From an uncultured Collinsella sp. (GTDB lineage Bacteria; Actinomycetota; Coriobacteriia; Coriobacteriales; Coriobacteriaceae): DNA of 64,000 nucleotides. Shown here piece by piece: positions 23,211-32,277 of this stretch. The stretch spans positions 62,001-126,000 of the forward strand of contig CABSNU010000002.1 in the NCBI GenBank assembly GCA_902479135.1, read 5' to 3'. Each line of letters begins with the position of its first letter. The first letter of the stretch is position 1. The notes under the pieces are model-generated. The model saw only the letters and a program-made list of their open reading frames with translations, was not told the origin of the DNA and did no database searches. Both the position numbers and the translations under genes were made by a program.

Positions 23211-24848
23211 TTAGTACATACCGCCGCCCTGCTGACCAGCGGTAGCAGCAGCGATAGCGTCCTCAAGCTGAGTGTTCTTGGGCACATCGGAGACGGTAGC
23301 CTCGGTGATGAGGATCAGGCTGGCGACAGAAGCAGCGTTCTGCAGGGTGACGCGGCTAACCTTGACGGGGTCGAGGACGCCCATCTCGATCATGTCGCCC
23401 CACTCGCCGTTGGCAGAGTTGAGACCCTGGCCGGCGGGCAGCTCGGCAACCTTGTCGACCACGACAGCGCCCTCAAAACCAGCGTTCTTGGCGATAGTAG
23501 CGACCGGAGCAGTCAGAGCCTTCTTGACGATGTCGACGCCGATCTTCTCCTCGGGGTCGTCGATCTCGACAGCATCGAGCGCAGGAGCAGCGTCCATGAA
23601 GGCGACGCCGCCGCCGGCGACAATGCCCTCCTCGACAGCAGCACGGGTAGCCTGCAGGGCGTCCTCGACGCGGTGCTTGATCTCCTTGAGCTCGGACTCG
23701 GTAGCAGCGCCGACCTTGATGACGGCAACGCCACCGGAGAGCTTGGCCAGGCGCTCCTGGAGCTTCTCGCGGTCAAAGTCAGAAGTGGTGTTCTCCATCT
23801 CGCCCTTGATCTGAGCGATACGAGCGTCGATGGCCTCCTTGGAGCCAGCGCCGCCGACGACGACGGTGTTGTCCTTGGAGATGGTGACGGACTTGGCGGT
23901 ACCGAGCATATCGGCGGTGATGTCAGCGACCTTCACGCCCAGCTCGTCCAGGGCAGCCTGGCCACCGGTGAGGACGGCGATGTCCTCGAGGATGCGCTTG
24001 CGGCGATCGCCGTAGCCCGGGGCCTTGACGGCGCAGACGTTGAGGGCGCCACGGATCTTGTTGAGGACGAGGGTCGGCAGAGCCTCGCCATCGATGTCCT
24101 CAGCGATGATGAGCAGGCCACGGCCAGCGCGCTGGACAGCCTCGAGAACAGGCATGATGTCCTGGACGCTGGAGATCTTCTGGTCGGTGATGAGGATGTA
24201 CGGATCCTTCATCACGGCCTCCATGCGGTCGTTATCCGTGACGAAGTAAGCGGAGACATAGCCCTTGTCGAACTGCATGCCCTCGACGGTGTCGATGGTG
24301 ATGTCGAACGTCTGGGAATCCTCGACGGTGATGACGCCATCCTTGCCCACGACCTCCATGGCCTCGGCGATCTTCTCGCCGACCTCGGGGTCACCGGCGG
24401 AGATGGTACCGACGGAAGCAATCTGCTCCTTGGTCTCGACCGGCTTGGCCTGCTTCTTCATCTCGGCGACGGCGGCGTTGACGGCCTTGTCGATGCCGCG
24501 ACGGATGGCCAGCGGGTTGGCGCCAGCGGCGACGTTGCGCAGACCGTCGTTGACGATGGCTTGAGCGAGCAGGGTTGCGGTGGTGGTGCCGTCACCCACG
24601 GTGTCGTTGGTCTTGGTGGCGACCTCCTTCACCAGCTGAGCGCCCATGTTCTCGATGTTGTCCTCGAGCTCGATCTCCTTGGCGACAGAAACGCCGTCGT
24701 TGGTGATGGTCGGAGCACCGAACGTGCGCTGCAGCGCAACGTAGCGGCCCTTGGGGCCCATGGTGACGGTAACGGCGTCGGCCAGAGTGTTGACGCCCTT
24801 GGCAAGCTTAGCGCGGGCATCGGTGTTGAACGTAATGTTCTTTGCCAT
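23211..24848 (-). CDS. groL: 60-kDa chaperonin GroEL
   Basis: Chaperonin subunit of 545 residues that folds proteins in an ATP-driven ring. Family segments: MAKNITFNTDARAKLAKG, MGPKGRYVALQRTFG, the ATP-binding VGDGTTTATLLAQAI, and the C-terminal glycine/methionine-rich tail (QQGGGMY, shorter than the GGM repeat of E. coli). It follows groES by 96 bases. No CIRCE element is visible at the operon. Confidence 0.97.
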   Translation of the reverse strand: MAKNITFNTDARAKLAKGVNTLADAVTVTMGPKGRYVALQRTFGAPTITNDGVSVAKEIELEDNIENMGAQLVKEVATKTNDTVGDGTTTATLLAQAIVNDGLRNVAAGANPLAIRRGIDKAVNAAVAEMKKQAKPVETKEQIASVGTISAGDPEVGEKIAEAMEVVGKDGVITVEDSQTFDITIDTVEGMQFDKGYVSAYFVTDNDRMEAVMKDPYILITDQKISSVQDIMPVLEAVQRAGRGLLIIAEDIDGEALPTLVLNKIRGALNVCAVKAPGYGDRRKRILEDIAVLTGGQAALDELGVKVADITADMLGTAKSVTISKDNTVVVGGAGSKEAIDARIAQIKGEMENTTSDFDREKLQERLAKLSGGVAVIKVGAATESELKEIKHRVEDALQATRAAVEEGIVAGGGVAFMDAAPALDAVEIDDPEEKIGVDIVKKALTAPVATIAKNAGFEGAVVVDKVAELPAGQGLNSANGEWGDMIEMGVLDPVKVSRVTLQNAASVASLILITEATVSDVPKNTQLEDAIAAATAGQQGGGMY

Positions 24849-24944
24849 GGTAGGTAATCCTCCAAAAGAAATGTGACTCGCGTCGCCGCTTCCGAGTCCT
24901 ATGCGGCGGGCGCGTTCAAAGACGAATCAGAGATTCTGACGAGA

Positions 24945-25238
24945 CTAGGCCTCGACGACAGCGTAGATGTCGTCGGCGCGCATCAGCAGATACTTCTCGC
25001 CGTCGACCTTGACCTCGTTGCCACCGAACTTACCATAGATGACAACGTCACCGACCTTGACGTCCATGGGGATGCGCTCACCCTTGTCGTTGACCTTGCC
25101 GGCGCCAACGGCAACGATGGTGCCGCGCTGCGGCTTCTCCTGGGCGTTGCTGGCGATATACAGACCAGAAGCGGTCTTCTGCTCGGCCTCGTCGGGCTTG
25201 ACCAGAACACGATCTGCAAGCGGCTTCAAAGACGACAT
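24945..25238 (-). CDS. groES: 10-kDa co-chaperonin GroES
   Basis: Co-chaperonin of 97 residues that caps GroEL. KPLADRVLVKPDEAEQKTASG, the mobile loop, and YGKFGGNEVKVDGEKYLLMRADDIYAVV are all typical. The ribosome site is AAGGAGG. A GC-rich hairpin (25261-25279) sits just before it in the leader. Confidence 0.97.
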   Translation of the reverse strand: MSSLKPLADRVLVKPDEAEQKTASGLYIASNAQEKPQRGTIVAVGAGKVNDKGERIPMDVKVGDVVIYGKFGGNEVKVDGEKYLLMRADDIYAVVEA

Positions 25239-25260
25239 GCTTGTTTCCTCCTTTTTGGGC

Positions 25261-25279
25261 CGCGCGGTTATGCCGCGCG
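25261..25279 (-). promoter_or_regulatory. Leader hairpin before groES ribosome site
   Basis: CGCGCGG and CCGCGCG form a perfect 7-bp stem with a five-base loop, ending 7-8 bases before the AAGGAGG of groES. Its position would let it influence ribosome access or mRNA stability. No CIRCE (TTAGCACTC/GAGTGCTAA) or HAIR box is found between here and 25380. Confidence 0.5.
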
Positions 25280-25375
25280 AATTAACCCTTTTTGTTTGCG
25301 TACGCGTTGAATGGTACCCACGAATGGCGGGTTATACAACACGGAGTCAAAAAATCTTATTTTTTGGCACTTAGA

Positions 25376-25586
25376 TTTTCTGAATGCCGGGGGATAACTT
25401 AGCGATGCCTCCCGTGTGGCTCCGGAGGGGCGGGGCATAAGGTTTCCTGCTCGGGCAGTCCTGCTCGCACGAAGGCCACATTAAGTGGCCTTCGGCTCGT
25501 GCGGAACTCGCGATAAACCTTATGCCCCGCCCCTCCGGAGCCACACGGGAGGCAGGTTAACTAATTCGGGCCCGGCATTCAGAAAA
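25376..25586. repeat. 211-bp nested palindrome upstream of groES
   Basis: Three nested exact inverted repeats: outer 16-base arms (25376-25391 and 25571-25586), middle 39-base arms (25407-25445 and 25515-25553), and an inner 10-base stem CGAAGGCCAC/GTGGCCTTCG around ATTAA near 25480. The short segments between the arms do not pair. It lies 138 bases upstream of groES and encodes nothing convincing. Confidence 0.9.
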
Positions 25587-26097
25587 GTCAGTGCAGCAAA
25601 ATGGCGATGCGGACAGCGACTTGGGCATGGTTTTCGCCGCTCGCACGGGTCCCCTGGGGAGCAGCGTGCATTTTTGGGAGTTTTCAGCAGGCCAGGACGG
25701 CTGCATACGCGCCGGACACACCATATTGGTCCCAAGAACGCCTTTGACCGGCGATTTGGGTCGACGGGCAAACCCCGTCAAGACAAAAAAGCGTGCCTCG
25801 CGCCGCACCGGACCCCAAAATGACGTCGATCTCCGCAATGCCACCCGACTGCAGCGGCACAGGCAGAGCTCGCGGTGCTGAATACTCCGTTTTTTGCACG
25901 GCGCGGACGGGGGTACATCAGGATCCGGAAGAACATCCCAGCCTTTTTATGCAATTCGTAATGGAAAGTACGCAAAACACCTAGAGATAGCATTGCTGCT
26001 GTCCAAATTGGGCGCGGGGCAGCAGCGCCTCCGCCCCGCGCGCCCAAATCAAGCAGGGCGGGGACGCTCCTAACGAACCCTCCCCCATTTGCAAACA
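25587..26097. other. Intergenic region without supported gene
   Basis: About 510 bases between the palindrome and the amidohydrolase terminator. Short open frames exist on both strands but lack ribosome sites and family resemblance. A GC-rich hairpin with one bulge (GGGCGCGGGGC with GCCCCGCG.GCCC) lies near 26010-26043. Confidence 0.5.
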
Positions 26098-26143
26098 AAC
26101 GCGGCTCGAGCGCCATCCCAAAAAAAGTTGCCCGAGCCGCGTT
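26098..26143 (-). terminator. Terminator of amidohydrolase gene
   Basis: A perfect 11-bp stem AACGCGGCTCG/CGAGCCGCGTT with a 24-base loop that itself holds a T run; on the minus strand it is followed by TGTTTGC. It lies 20 bases past the stop codon at 26164. Confidence 0.65.
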
Positions 26144-26163
26144 AAACGGTAAGACATGAATAC

Positions 26164-27801
26164 TTAGCGCTCGTAGATCAGGTTGCCGGCTAGGTAGGTG
26201 GCTTGGACTTTGGTGGCTTGGAGTTCTTGGGGGTCGATGGTGAGTGGGTTTTGGTCCAGGACTACCAGGTCGGCGTATTTGCCGGGTTCTAGGCTGCCGA
26301 GGTTTTGCTCGTCGCCCGCTGCATAGGCGCTGCCAAGCGTGTAGCTGCGCAGGGCCGTTGCCGCGTCGATACGCTCGCTCGGCAGCCAGCCGCCCTCGGG
26401 CCAGTGGCTGCGGGGATCTTGGCGTGTGATAGCCGTGTAGAGCACGTTCATGCTGGTAACGGCCGTGATGGGGCTGTCGGTACCGAAAGCTTGACGGATA
26501 CCGCGCTGCTGATAAGTTGCGAACGGCCACATGATGCGGCTGCGTTCCAGGCCCAGGTCGCGCTCCGGGCCACCCGGGTCGAGCGTGATGTGGCAAGGCT
26601 GGCTCGAGGCAATGACGTTGAGCTTGCGCAGACGATCGATGTCCTGAGGCAGCAGATTCTCCAGGTGCTCAAGCGTATTGTGGCCGTGCTGGGGCAAGCC
26701 GTAGAGCTCTGCCGCCTCCTCAAAGATATCGAGTGCGGCATGGATGGCACCGTCGCCGATAACGTGGATGCGCACGGTATGGTCACGCTCGGCTGCCGCC
26801 AAAACCAACTTGCGCATACGCTCGACAGGGACCGTCAGGCGGCCCTGGTCGCCCGGGAAGCGCGGGTTGGTATAGGGCTCAGTGAGGTATGCGGTATGCT
26901 CGCTCGACACGCCGTCGAAGAACTGTTTAAAGCCTGGCGCCGAGAGCAGCGCGTTGTTCGCGTAGCGGGTCTGGAGTTCTTCCAAGCGCGACTGGTCATC
27001 CAGCAGCGTGGGAAACAGATGGGCGCGGATGCCCAGCTTGCCGGAGGCCTGCAGCTTGTCGTAAACATCGTCGCGAATAAAGTCGCAGCCCGGCATGGGC
27101 ATGAGCGACATATCGCAGATTGAGGTGATGCCTTGCTCGGCCATACGCTTCATCTGGTCGGCGTAAGCGCTCGCGATGCGGTCCTCGCCCAGCCACTCCA
27201 GGCAGCGCGGCAGCAGCTGCATAGCAGCCGCCTCGTGGGCGATACCCGTAAGCTCGCCATTTGCATCTTTGTCGTAACTGCCACCCGCCGGAGGCTCGCT
27301 GTCGCGCGTAACGCCGAGCGCCTCGAGTGCGCGGCTGTTGAGCCACAGCGTGTGCCCGTCGCCCGAGTACATAACGCAGGGACGATCGGGAAATGCCGCA
27401 TCGAGGGAGGCCTTGGTAGGGTGCTCGGGCGGATCCCAGCGGTAATCGCGCCAACCCTGGGTCACGACCCAGGCGTCATCTGGCAAGCCTTTGGAAAACT
27501 CGAGCGCATGCTGCACCAATGCTGCCTCGGACGTGCCCATATCCATGAGCATGTACGGCGAGGAACCGACCGAGGTATGGAAGAAGTGCAGATGAGCGTC
27601 ATGAAAGCCGGGGCAGACAAACTGCTCGCCGTAGTCGATAACCGGCGTGGCGGCAGGCGCGGCGGCAATCACGTCATCGGGCGCACCGACTGCGACGATA
27701 CGGTCGCCTGCGATGGCAATCGCCAGCTCGCGGACGGTATCAATGCCGTCTTGCGCGGTAAAGACGTTCTTGGAGCGGATAATCCGATCGATATGTTGCA
27801 T
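26164..27801 (-). CDS. Amidohydrolase family 3 protein, YtcJ-like
   Basis: Metal-dependent hydrolase of 545 residues. The N-terminal beta-sandwich leads to the metal site CPGFHDAHLHFFH (HxH), and further histidines lie in RIHVIGDGAIHAALD and GHNTLEHLENL; the acidic site is FGTDSPI. The C-terminal SLEPGKYADLVVLDQNPLTI is typical of the family. The substrate cannot be named. The start MQHIDR is chosen for GGGG six bases upstream; two more in-frame ATGs within 12 bases are possible. The open frame extends much further upstream, but that part is antisense to the M20 gene. It is divergent from that gene. Confidence 0.88.
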   Translation of the reverse strand: MQHIDRIIRSKNVFTAQDGIDTVRELAIAIAGDRIVAVGAPDDVIAAAPAATPVIDYGEQFVCPGFHDAHLHFFHTSVGSSPYMLMDMGTSEAALVQHALEFSKGLPDDAWVVTQGWRDYRWDPPEHPTKASLDAAFPDRPCVMYSGDGHTLWLNSRALEALGVTRDSEPPAGGSYDKDANGELTGIAHEAAAMQLLPRCLEWLGEDRIASAYADQMKRMAEQGITSICDMSLMPMPGCDFIRDDVYDKLQASGKLGIRAHLFPTLLDDQSRLEELQTRYANNALLSAPGFKQFFDGVSSEHTAYLTEPYTNPRFPGDQGRLTVPVERMRKLVLAAAERDHTVRIHVIGDGAIHAALDIFEEAAELYGLPQHGHNTLEHLENLLPQDIDRLRKLNVIASSQPCHITLDPGGPERDLGLERSRIMWPFATYQQRGIRQAFGTDSPITAVTSMNVLYTAITRQDPRSHWPEGGWLPSERIDAATALRSYTLGSAYAAGDEQNLGSLEPGKYADLVVLDQNPLTIDPQELQATKVQATYLAGNLIYER

Positions 27802-27969
27802 GGGCATCCCCATCTCTGGCAGGAAATTCAACACCCCCGAGTGTACTCCCCCGCCCTTGTAACAAAACCCCAAGCGGCAAACGGCAACTTTACCAGCCCT
27901 AGCGGCAGGTGGCATACTGGAGAGAGCCTGTACGATTTTGCGATCAACCCAGCAAGGAGCAAATCGACC

Positions 27970-29433
27970 ATGACGAAGACCAAGGCACAGCAGATTATGG
28001 CGGCGACCGAGGCTCGCGCGGCTGACGACGTCACCGCAGCCATCAAAGATATCGCTACCGAGTTTGAACCCTATATCATCAAGCAGCGCCGGCACTTCCA
28101 TAAGCACCCGGAGCTGAGCCTTGCCGAGGAGCGCACGACCTCCGACATCGCCAACCAGCTCGACGCCATGAATATCCCCTACGAGCGTCCGCTCAAGACC
28201 GGCTTGGTGGCAACGCTTCGCGGTACCGCGTCGGATGCCTACCACGAGGACGGCACGCCGCGCCGCCGTATCCTGCTGCGCGCGGATATCGACGCCCTGC
28301 CCGTCACCGAGCAGACCGGCGAGGAGTTTGCCAGCGTCAACGAGGGCTGCATGCACGCCTGCGGTCACGACTGCCACATCGCCATGATGCTCGGCACGCT
28401 GCAGATCCTGCGCCATATGACCGACGACATCCACGGCGAAGTCCGCATCGTCTTCCAGCCCAGTGAGGAAAACGGCCAGGGCGCCAAACTCATGATCGGC
28501 ACGGGCGTGCTCGACGGCGTCGATGGCGCCTACGCCGCGCACATCTGGAGTGAGGTCGACGCCGGCACCGTGAGCTGCGAGCCCGGACCGCGCATGGCCA
28601 ATACCGACTGGTTCCGCATCGACGTCCGCGGCACCTCGTGCCACGGCGCCATGCCCCAGCGCGGTCACGACGCCGTTATGGTTGCCGCCGAGATCGTCAA
28701 CGCTCTGCAGACCATCGTTTCGCGCGAGATCAGTCCCTACGAGCCGGCCGTCATTACCGTCGGCGAGCTGCACGGCGGCACCGCGCGCAACGTTATCGCC
28801 GGCACGGCCTACCTCGCCGGCACGGTGCGCACCTACGGAGATTCGACCCACGAGGAAATGCCGGAGCTCATGCGCCGCATCGTGGAGCATACCGCGGCCG
28901 CCTTGGGCGCCGAGGCAGAGCTCACCGACTACACCATCGCCAATTACAAGGTCGAAAACGATGCCGCCTCGAGCGAGCGCTGCCGCCAGGCAGTAATCAA
29001 ATGCCTGGGCCCCACCGGCCAAGGCCATTATCGCGGCACACTCTCGGGTGAGGATTTTTCGGAGTACCTGCGCCGCGTACCGGGCGTGCTCGCCTTTGTT
29101 GGCACGCGCAACCCCCAGATTGGCGCCACGTACGCCCAACATTCTTGCTTCTACAAGATTGACGAGTCGGTACTGGCCAAGGGCTCCATGGTGGCCGCCC
29201 AATATGCCATCGACTTTTTGGCCGAGCCCACACAAGAAGAGCTCGACGGCCCCACGATTGCCGCGGTCGCCGAGACCAATCCCGACCTGGCAGCCAAACT
29301 GCGCTCTGCCAAGGCCACGGCCGCCGAGGCCCGCGACGCCATGCACGATGCCCGCACCGCCCGACACGCCGCAATCAAGGGCATCCACGACGCTCGCGCC
29401 GCCGCCCGCCGCGAGGAGAAGCACGACGAGTAG
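27970..29433 (+). CDS. M20 family metallopeptidase/amidohydrolase
   Basis: Protein of 487 residues of the M20D group (hippurate/indole-acetyl-amino-acid hydrolase-like), which cleaves N-acyl or peptide amides. Metal-binding blocks: MHACGHDCHIAMMLG, VRIVFQPSEENGQGAKLMI and AHIWSEV. The dimerisation domain (about 205-320) includes TSCHGAMPQRGHDAV. The catalytic part ends near residue 415 (VAAQYAIDFLAEP), after which comes an extra tail of about 70 residues rich in Ala, Arg and His, likely helical, which typical homologues of about 390-400 residues lack. AAGGAG precedes the start by about ten bases. It is divergent from the amidohydrolase at 26164. Confidence 0.9.
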   Translation: MTKTKAQQIMAATEARAADDVTAAIKDIATEFEPYIIKQRRHFHKHPELSLAEERTTSDIANQLDAMNIPYERPLKTGLVATLRGTASDAYHEDGTPRRRILLRADIDALPVTEQTGEEFASVNEGCMHACGHDCHIAMMLGTLQILRHMTDDIHGEVRIVFQPSEENGQGAKLMIGTGVLDGVDGAYAAHIWSEVDAGTVSCEPGPRMANTDWFRIDVRGTSCHGAMPQRGHDAVMVAAEIVNALQTIVSREISPYEPAVITVGELHGGTARNVIAGTAYLAGTVRTYGDSTHEEMPELMRRIVEHTAAALGAEAELTDYTIANYKVENDAASSERCRQAVIKCLGPTGQGHYRGTLSGEDFSEYLRRVPGVLAFVGTRNPQIGATYAQHSCFYKIDESVLAKGSMVAAQYAIDFLAEPTQEELDGPTIAAVAETNPDLAAKLRSAKATAAEARDAMHDARTARHAAIKGIHDARAAARREEKHDE

Positions 29434-29478
29434 TCGATCCACGACCATCTCGCAGTCATAGCCGCATCGCGATATCAA

Positions 29479-29516
29479 AGCGGGGGCGGACGCTTCGGCA
29501 CGTCCGCCCCCGCTTA
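29479..29516 (+). terminator. Terminator of M20 gene
   Basis: A perfect 14-bp stem AGCGGGGGCGGACG/CGTCCGCCCCCGCT with an eight-base loop followed by TATTTG. The T tract is weak but the stem is very strong. Confidence 0.75.
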
Positions 29517-29539
29517 TTTGTCAAGCGCTATTTCTACCG

Positions 29540-29576
29540 TTTCTACCCCGTCCCCAAATGGCAGGTGGCAGGGTTA
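29540..29576 (-). repeat. REP-like core at stop of zinc-ribbon gene
   Basis: Following the TAA of the zinc-ribbon membrane gene on the minus strand comes a sequence containing CATTTGGGGACGGGGTAG, the same GGGAC-G-GGG core as at the dtd stop. Arms are poorly defined here. Confidence 0.45.
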
Positions 29577-30896
29577 CTCGTCCTGCGGGTCCTCGTCGGA
29601 GCTTGGCGCGGGGTCGGGCTCAGGCGCAGGCTCGGGCTCCGGTTCCGACATGGGCGCGGGGTCGGGCTCAGGCACGGGCACGGGCGCGGGCACAGGCTCA
29701 GGCTCAGGCACGGGCTCGGGCGCGGGCTCGGGCTCGGGCTCGGGCGCAGGCGCCGGCGCCGCAGCGGAATCGGATACGGGCGCTGCATCGGTGCTAAAAC
29801 CAGCCGGAGCAGACTTCTTCTCAAACGGCAGCACAAAGGTCAGGACGTCATCCTTATCCTCATCAGCCCATTCAGCTGCATAACGCGCTACCCAATAGCC
29901 AACGGCACGATGCTTGAGCATCTTGCCAAAGACCGTAAGGAATACCGTGACAAACGCCGTCAGCACCAAGAACAATACGAGCGTGATGCCACCGCCGGTA
30001 ACAAGCGCCTCAATAGCCGAAGGACGGTAGTAGTAGCTATACATACCGACAGAGGCAATGGCGCCGAAGACGAGCGTCAGGATCCAGGTGACAACGTTGG
30101 CGACCAGACCCGTCAAAAACTCGGGAAGGAACGAAGCGCAGAACAGCTTGGTCTTGTTGTGCTTAAACGCCGCCCAGACCTTGTCGAGCGAAAACGCGCT
30201 CTCGACACGACCGGTCACCGCAAAGTGCATCACGGCAATGTCGGCGAACATCTTAAAGAAGACCCCCAAGACCGCCGTGGCAATCATAGCCAGGACAAGC
30301 AGGCCAAGCGAGCCAAACAGCGCTGCCTCGAGTGCATAGGAGCCGTAATACGAATACGAGCCCGCGGCGCCAATTACCACGCTCTCCACCAGCGAAAGCA
30401 CTACACCGATAACGGGAATGGCAGCAATAACCTCGAGCACGACCGAGATAACGCTCGAAAAGACTCCGAGGCCAAACGACGTGGAACGCATGAGTGGACG
30501 ATCCATACCGTCATCAACCTTGAGCGACAGATCTCGACCCCACTCAATACCAAAGCCGGAACCACACACGCTCGCAATGCAAGCTGCCAAAAAGCCGATG
30601 GCAGCTGCAATGCCGCCAATAACGGGAATAAACAGCACGAGTACCGACACAACACAAATCAGCGCCGGTAAAAAGGCAATCTGGCACACGCGCTGCAGCA
30701 CGCCCGGAGTCTTGGTCATATCCTCAAACGCCTGAGCCACACAGCCCTTGGACGCATTCGCCACGGGCGGTTGCGGAACAAACTGCTGGGGCTGACCCTG
30801 AGGGGCAGAGGCTGCGGCACCGGCATTGGGGGCACCACACGCGCCGCAGAACTTGTCGTTATCGCCCATGGGGGCACCACACTGCGAACAGAACAT
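29574..30896 (-). CDS. Zinc-ribbon multi-pass membrane protein
   Basis: Protein of 440 residues that I do not recognise as a named family. Residues 1-22 form a zinc ribbon, CSQCG (3-7) and CGACG (17-21). A Pro/Gln-rich linker (to about 45) leads to a membrane domain of some six to eight hydrophobic segments (about 65-360), including VSVLVLFIPVIGGIAAAIGF. The C-terminal 60 residues are an almost pure Pro-Glu/Pro-Ala repeat (EPEPAPEPVPEPEPVPAP). The start at MFCSQCG is preferred; other ATGs upstream have no spacing for a ribosome site. Proline-glutamate tails can span cell wall or act as stiff spacers, which suggests but does not show surface exposure. Confidence 0.75.
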   Translation of the reverse strand: MFCSQCGAPMGDNDKFCGACGAPNAGAAASAPQGQPQQFVPQPPVANASKGCVAQAFEDMTKTPGVLQRVCQIAFLPALICVVSVLVLFIPVIGGIAAAIGFLAACIASVCGSGFGIEWGRDLSLKVDDGMDRPLMRSTSFGLGVFSSVISVVLEVIAAIPVIGVVLSLVESVVIGAAGSYSYYGSYALEAALFGSLGLLVLAMIATAVLGVFFKMFADIAVMHFAVTGRVESAFSLDKVWAAFKHNKTKLFCASFLPEFLTGLVANVVTWILTLVFGAIASVGMYSYYYRPSAIEALVTGGGITLVLFLVLTAFVTVFLTVFGKMLKHRAVGYWVARYAAEWADEDKDDVLTFVLPFEKKSAPAGFSTDAAPVSDSAAAPAPAPEPEPEPAPEPVPEPEPVPAPVPVPEPDPAPMSEPEPEPAPEPDPAPSSDEDPQDE

Positions 30897-31046
30897 CGAG
30901 ATCATCCCTTCGTATCTTGAGCGAATCATCTGGATCGCAAACGATGTCTTTGGCATCATTATCACCCAATGTGGGGACAAATACTCCAACATGACGCATT
31001 TGCAATGCGCAGGGCGCTATTCGATTGTTTGATGAGCTCGACCGCG

Positions 31047-32069
31047 TTAGTTCGTTCCGCGGAAACCCTTGCCGACGATCTCGGAGCTGTCGACGATCGT
31101 GATAAAGGCACCCGGATCGATCTCGCGAGCGTAGCGACGCAGCTGCACGGCCTCGCGGCGACTCAGCACGCTCATGATCACCGTCACGCACTTGCCCGAG
31201 AAAGCACCGTAGCCGCGACTGATAGTCGCCGTACGGTTGAGATGCTTGACGATAAACTCCTCGACCTTAAGGGGCTCGGAACAAATGACCGTGCAGACTT
31301 TGCGCAGGTGAATGCTCTCGATGGCCTTGTCGACTACGAGCGTCTTGGCAAACAGGCCGAGCACGCAGTACAGACCGACGCGCGGACCGTACAAGAAGGC
31401 CGCGATGGTCACGATGCCGATATCGACCAGCAGCAGCGCACGGCCGATCTCAAGCGTCGTGCGGCGTTTGAGAATCATGGCGAGGATGTCCGTGCCGCCC
31501 GTCGAGGCACCAATATCAAAGACGATGGCGCTGCCGAGCGCCGGCAGAATCACGGCAAAGCACAGGTCGAGCCACATATCACCCGTCAGAGAGACATCGG
31601 TCGGAATGAAGAGCTCAAACAGCGAGACGTAGGCCGAAAGCGCAAACGAGGCGAAAGCGCTCCACAGGATTGCCTTGCGCTCCAAAAAGATAAAGCCCAG
31701 AACGATCAGGACCGCATTGATAATCCACATAAAAACGCCGACAGGCAGGGTCGGGAACAGCGTGGACAGAATGACCGACACGCCCGAGGTGCCGCCAAAA
31801 GCAAAGTGATTAGGGGTTTTAAACGCGACGATGGCAAAGGCCGTGAGGATCAGGCCCAAATTGAGCTCGGCAAAAAAGCGCGGAAAGCCTGGCTCCTGGC
31901 TGCGCTTTTGGCCGGCACGCTCGCCGCGCTCGATATCGGTGCGATCAACCACGCGCTCCATCGGCACCACGGGAGGACGATGCGCCTCCTCGGCAGCACG
32001 CGACGCCGCCTCTGCCGCAGCGGCCTCAATTGCCCATGCCTTGCTTTCTGTTTCGTGCTCGTCGGCCAT
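31047..32069 (-). CDS. YitT family membrane protein
   Basis: Protein of 340 residues. After a charged N-terminal stretch (about 1-65) come five or six membrane helices of the YitT (DUF161) domain, including the conserved GGTSGVSVIL and FDIGASTGGTDILAMIL. A C-terminal DUF2179-type cytoplasmic domain (KVCTVICSEPLKVEEFI to ITIVDSSEIVGKGF) follows. The function is unknown; a transport or sensing role is only proposed for the family. Confidence 0.88.
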   Translation of the reverse strand: MADEHETESKAWAIEAAAAEAASRAAEEAHRPPVVPMERVVDRTDIERGERAGQKRSQEPGFPRFFAELNLGLILTAFAIVAFKTPNHFAFGGTSGVSVILSTLFPTLPVGVFMWIINAVLIVLGFIFLERKAILWSAFASFALSAYVSLFELFIPTDVSLTGDMWLDLCFAVILPALGSAIVFDIGASTGGTDILAMILKRRTTLEIGRALLLVDIGIVTIAAFLYGPRVGLYCVLGLFAKTLVVDKAIESIHLRKVCTVICSEPLKVEEFIVKHLNRTATISRGYGAFSGKCVTVIMSVLSRREAVQLRRYAREIDPGAFITIVDSSEIVGKGFRGTN

Positions 32070-32183
32070 TACGGCAACCCCTCGTTAACAATTTGGAAAC
32101 AATGCGCCCATTAGAGTAACGCGGAACGTGGGGATTGCAACCCTTAGTTAGACGAGCGGTATGACTACATCGGGAGCGTACAG

Positions 32184-32223
32184 AAACGGCCGGCCACGCT
32201 TTTGCTTGCGCGGTCGGCCGTTT
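32184..32223 (-). terminator. Terminator of the Asp23 operon
   Basis: AAACGGCCG/CGGCCGTTT stem with a 22-base loop, about 50 bases past the asp23 stop, followed on the minus strand by CTGTACG. The U tract is poor. Confidence 0.5.
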
Positions 32224-32240
32224 AACGTTTTCGCAGATAA

Positions 32241-32277
32241 AACCTGCCAAAACAAACCTGTCCCTTTTTGGAAGGTT
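32241..32277 (-). repeat. Stop-linked REP-like element (asp23)
   Basis: The same element as at the rph stop (5777-5813): TAACCTTCC, then AAAAAGGGACAGGTTTG, then TTTTGGCAGGTTTTATCTGCG on the minus strand. One arm has a single change (TTTGGAAGGTT), so the hairpin has one mismatch. The TAA of asp23 is part of it. Confidence 0.75.

Noticed and set aside
25239..25376. CIRCE operator for groESL
   Set aside because: TTAGCACTC with its inverted partner nine bases away is not present on either strand.
25485..25899. Short open frames (112 and 71 codons) after the groES-side palindrome
   Set aside because: One starts inside the palindrome; neither has a ribosome site, membrane segment or known domain.
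27802..29478. Extension of the amidohydrolase frame upstream to 1104 codons
   Set aside because: The added part is antisense to the M20 peptidase, which has strong motifs; the true start has family-typical sequence at 27801.
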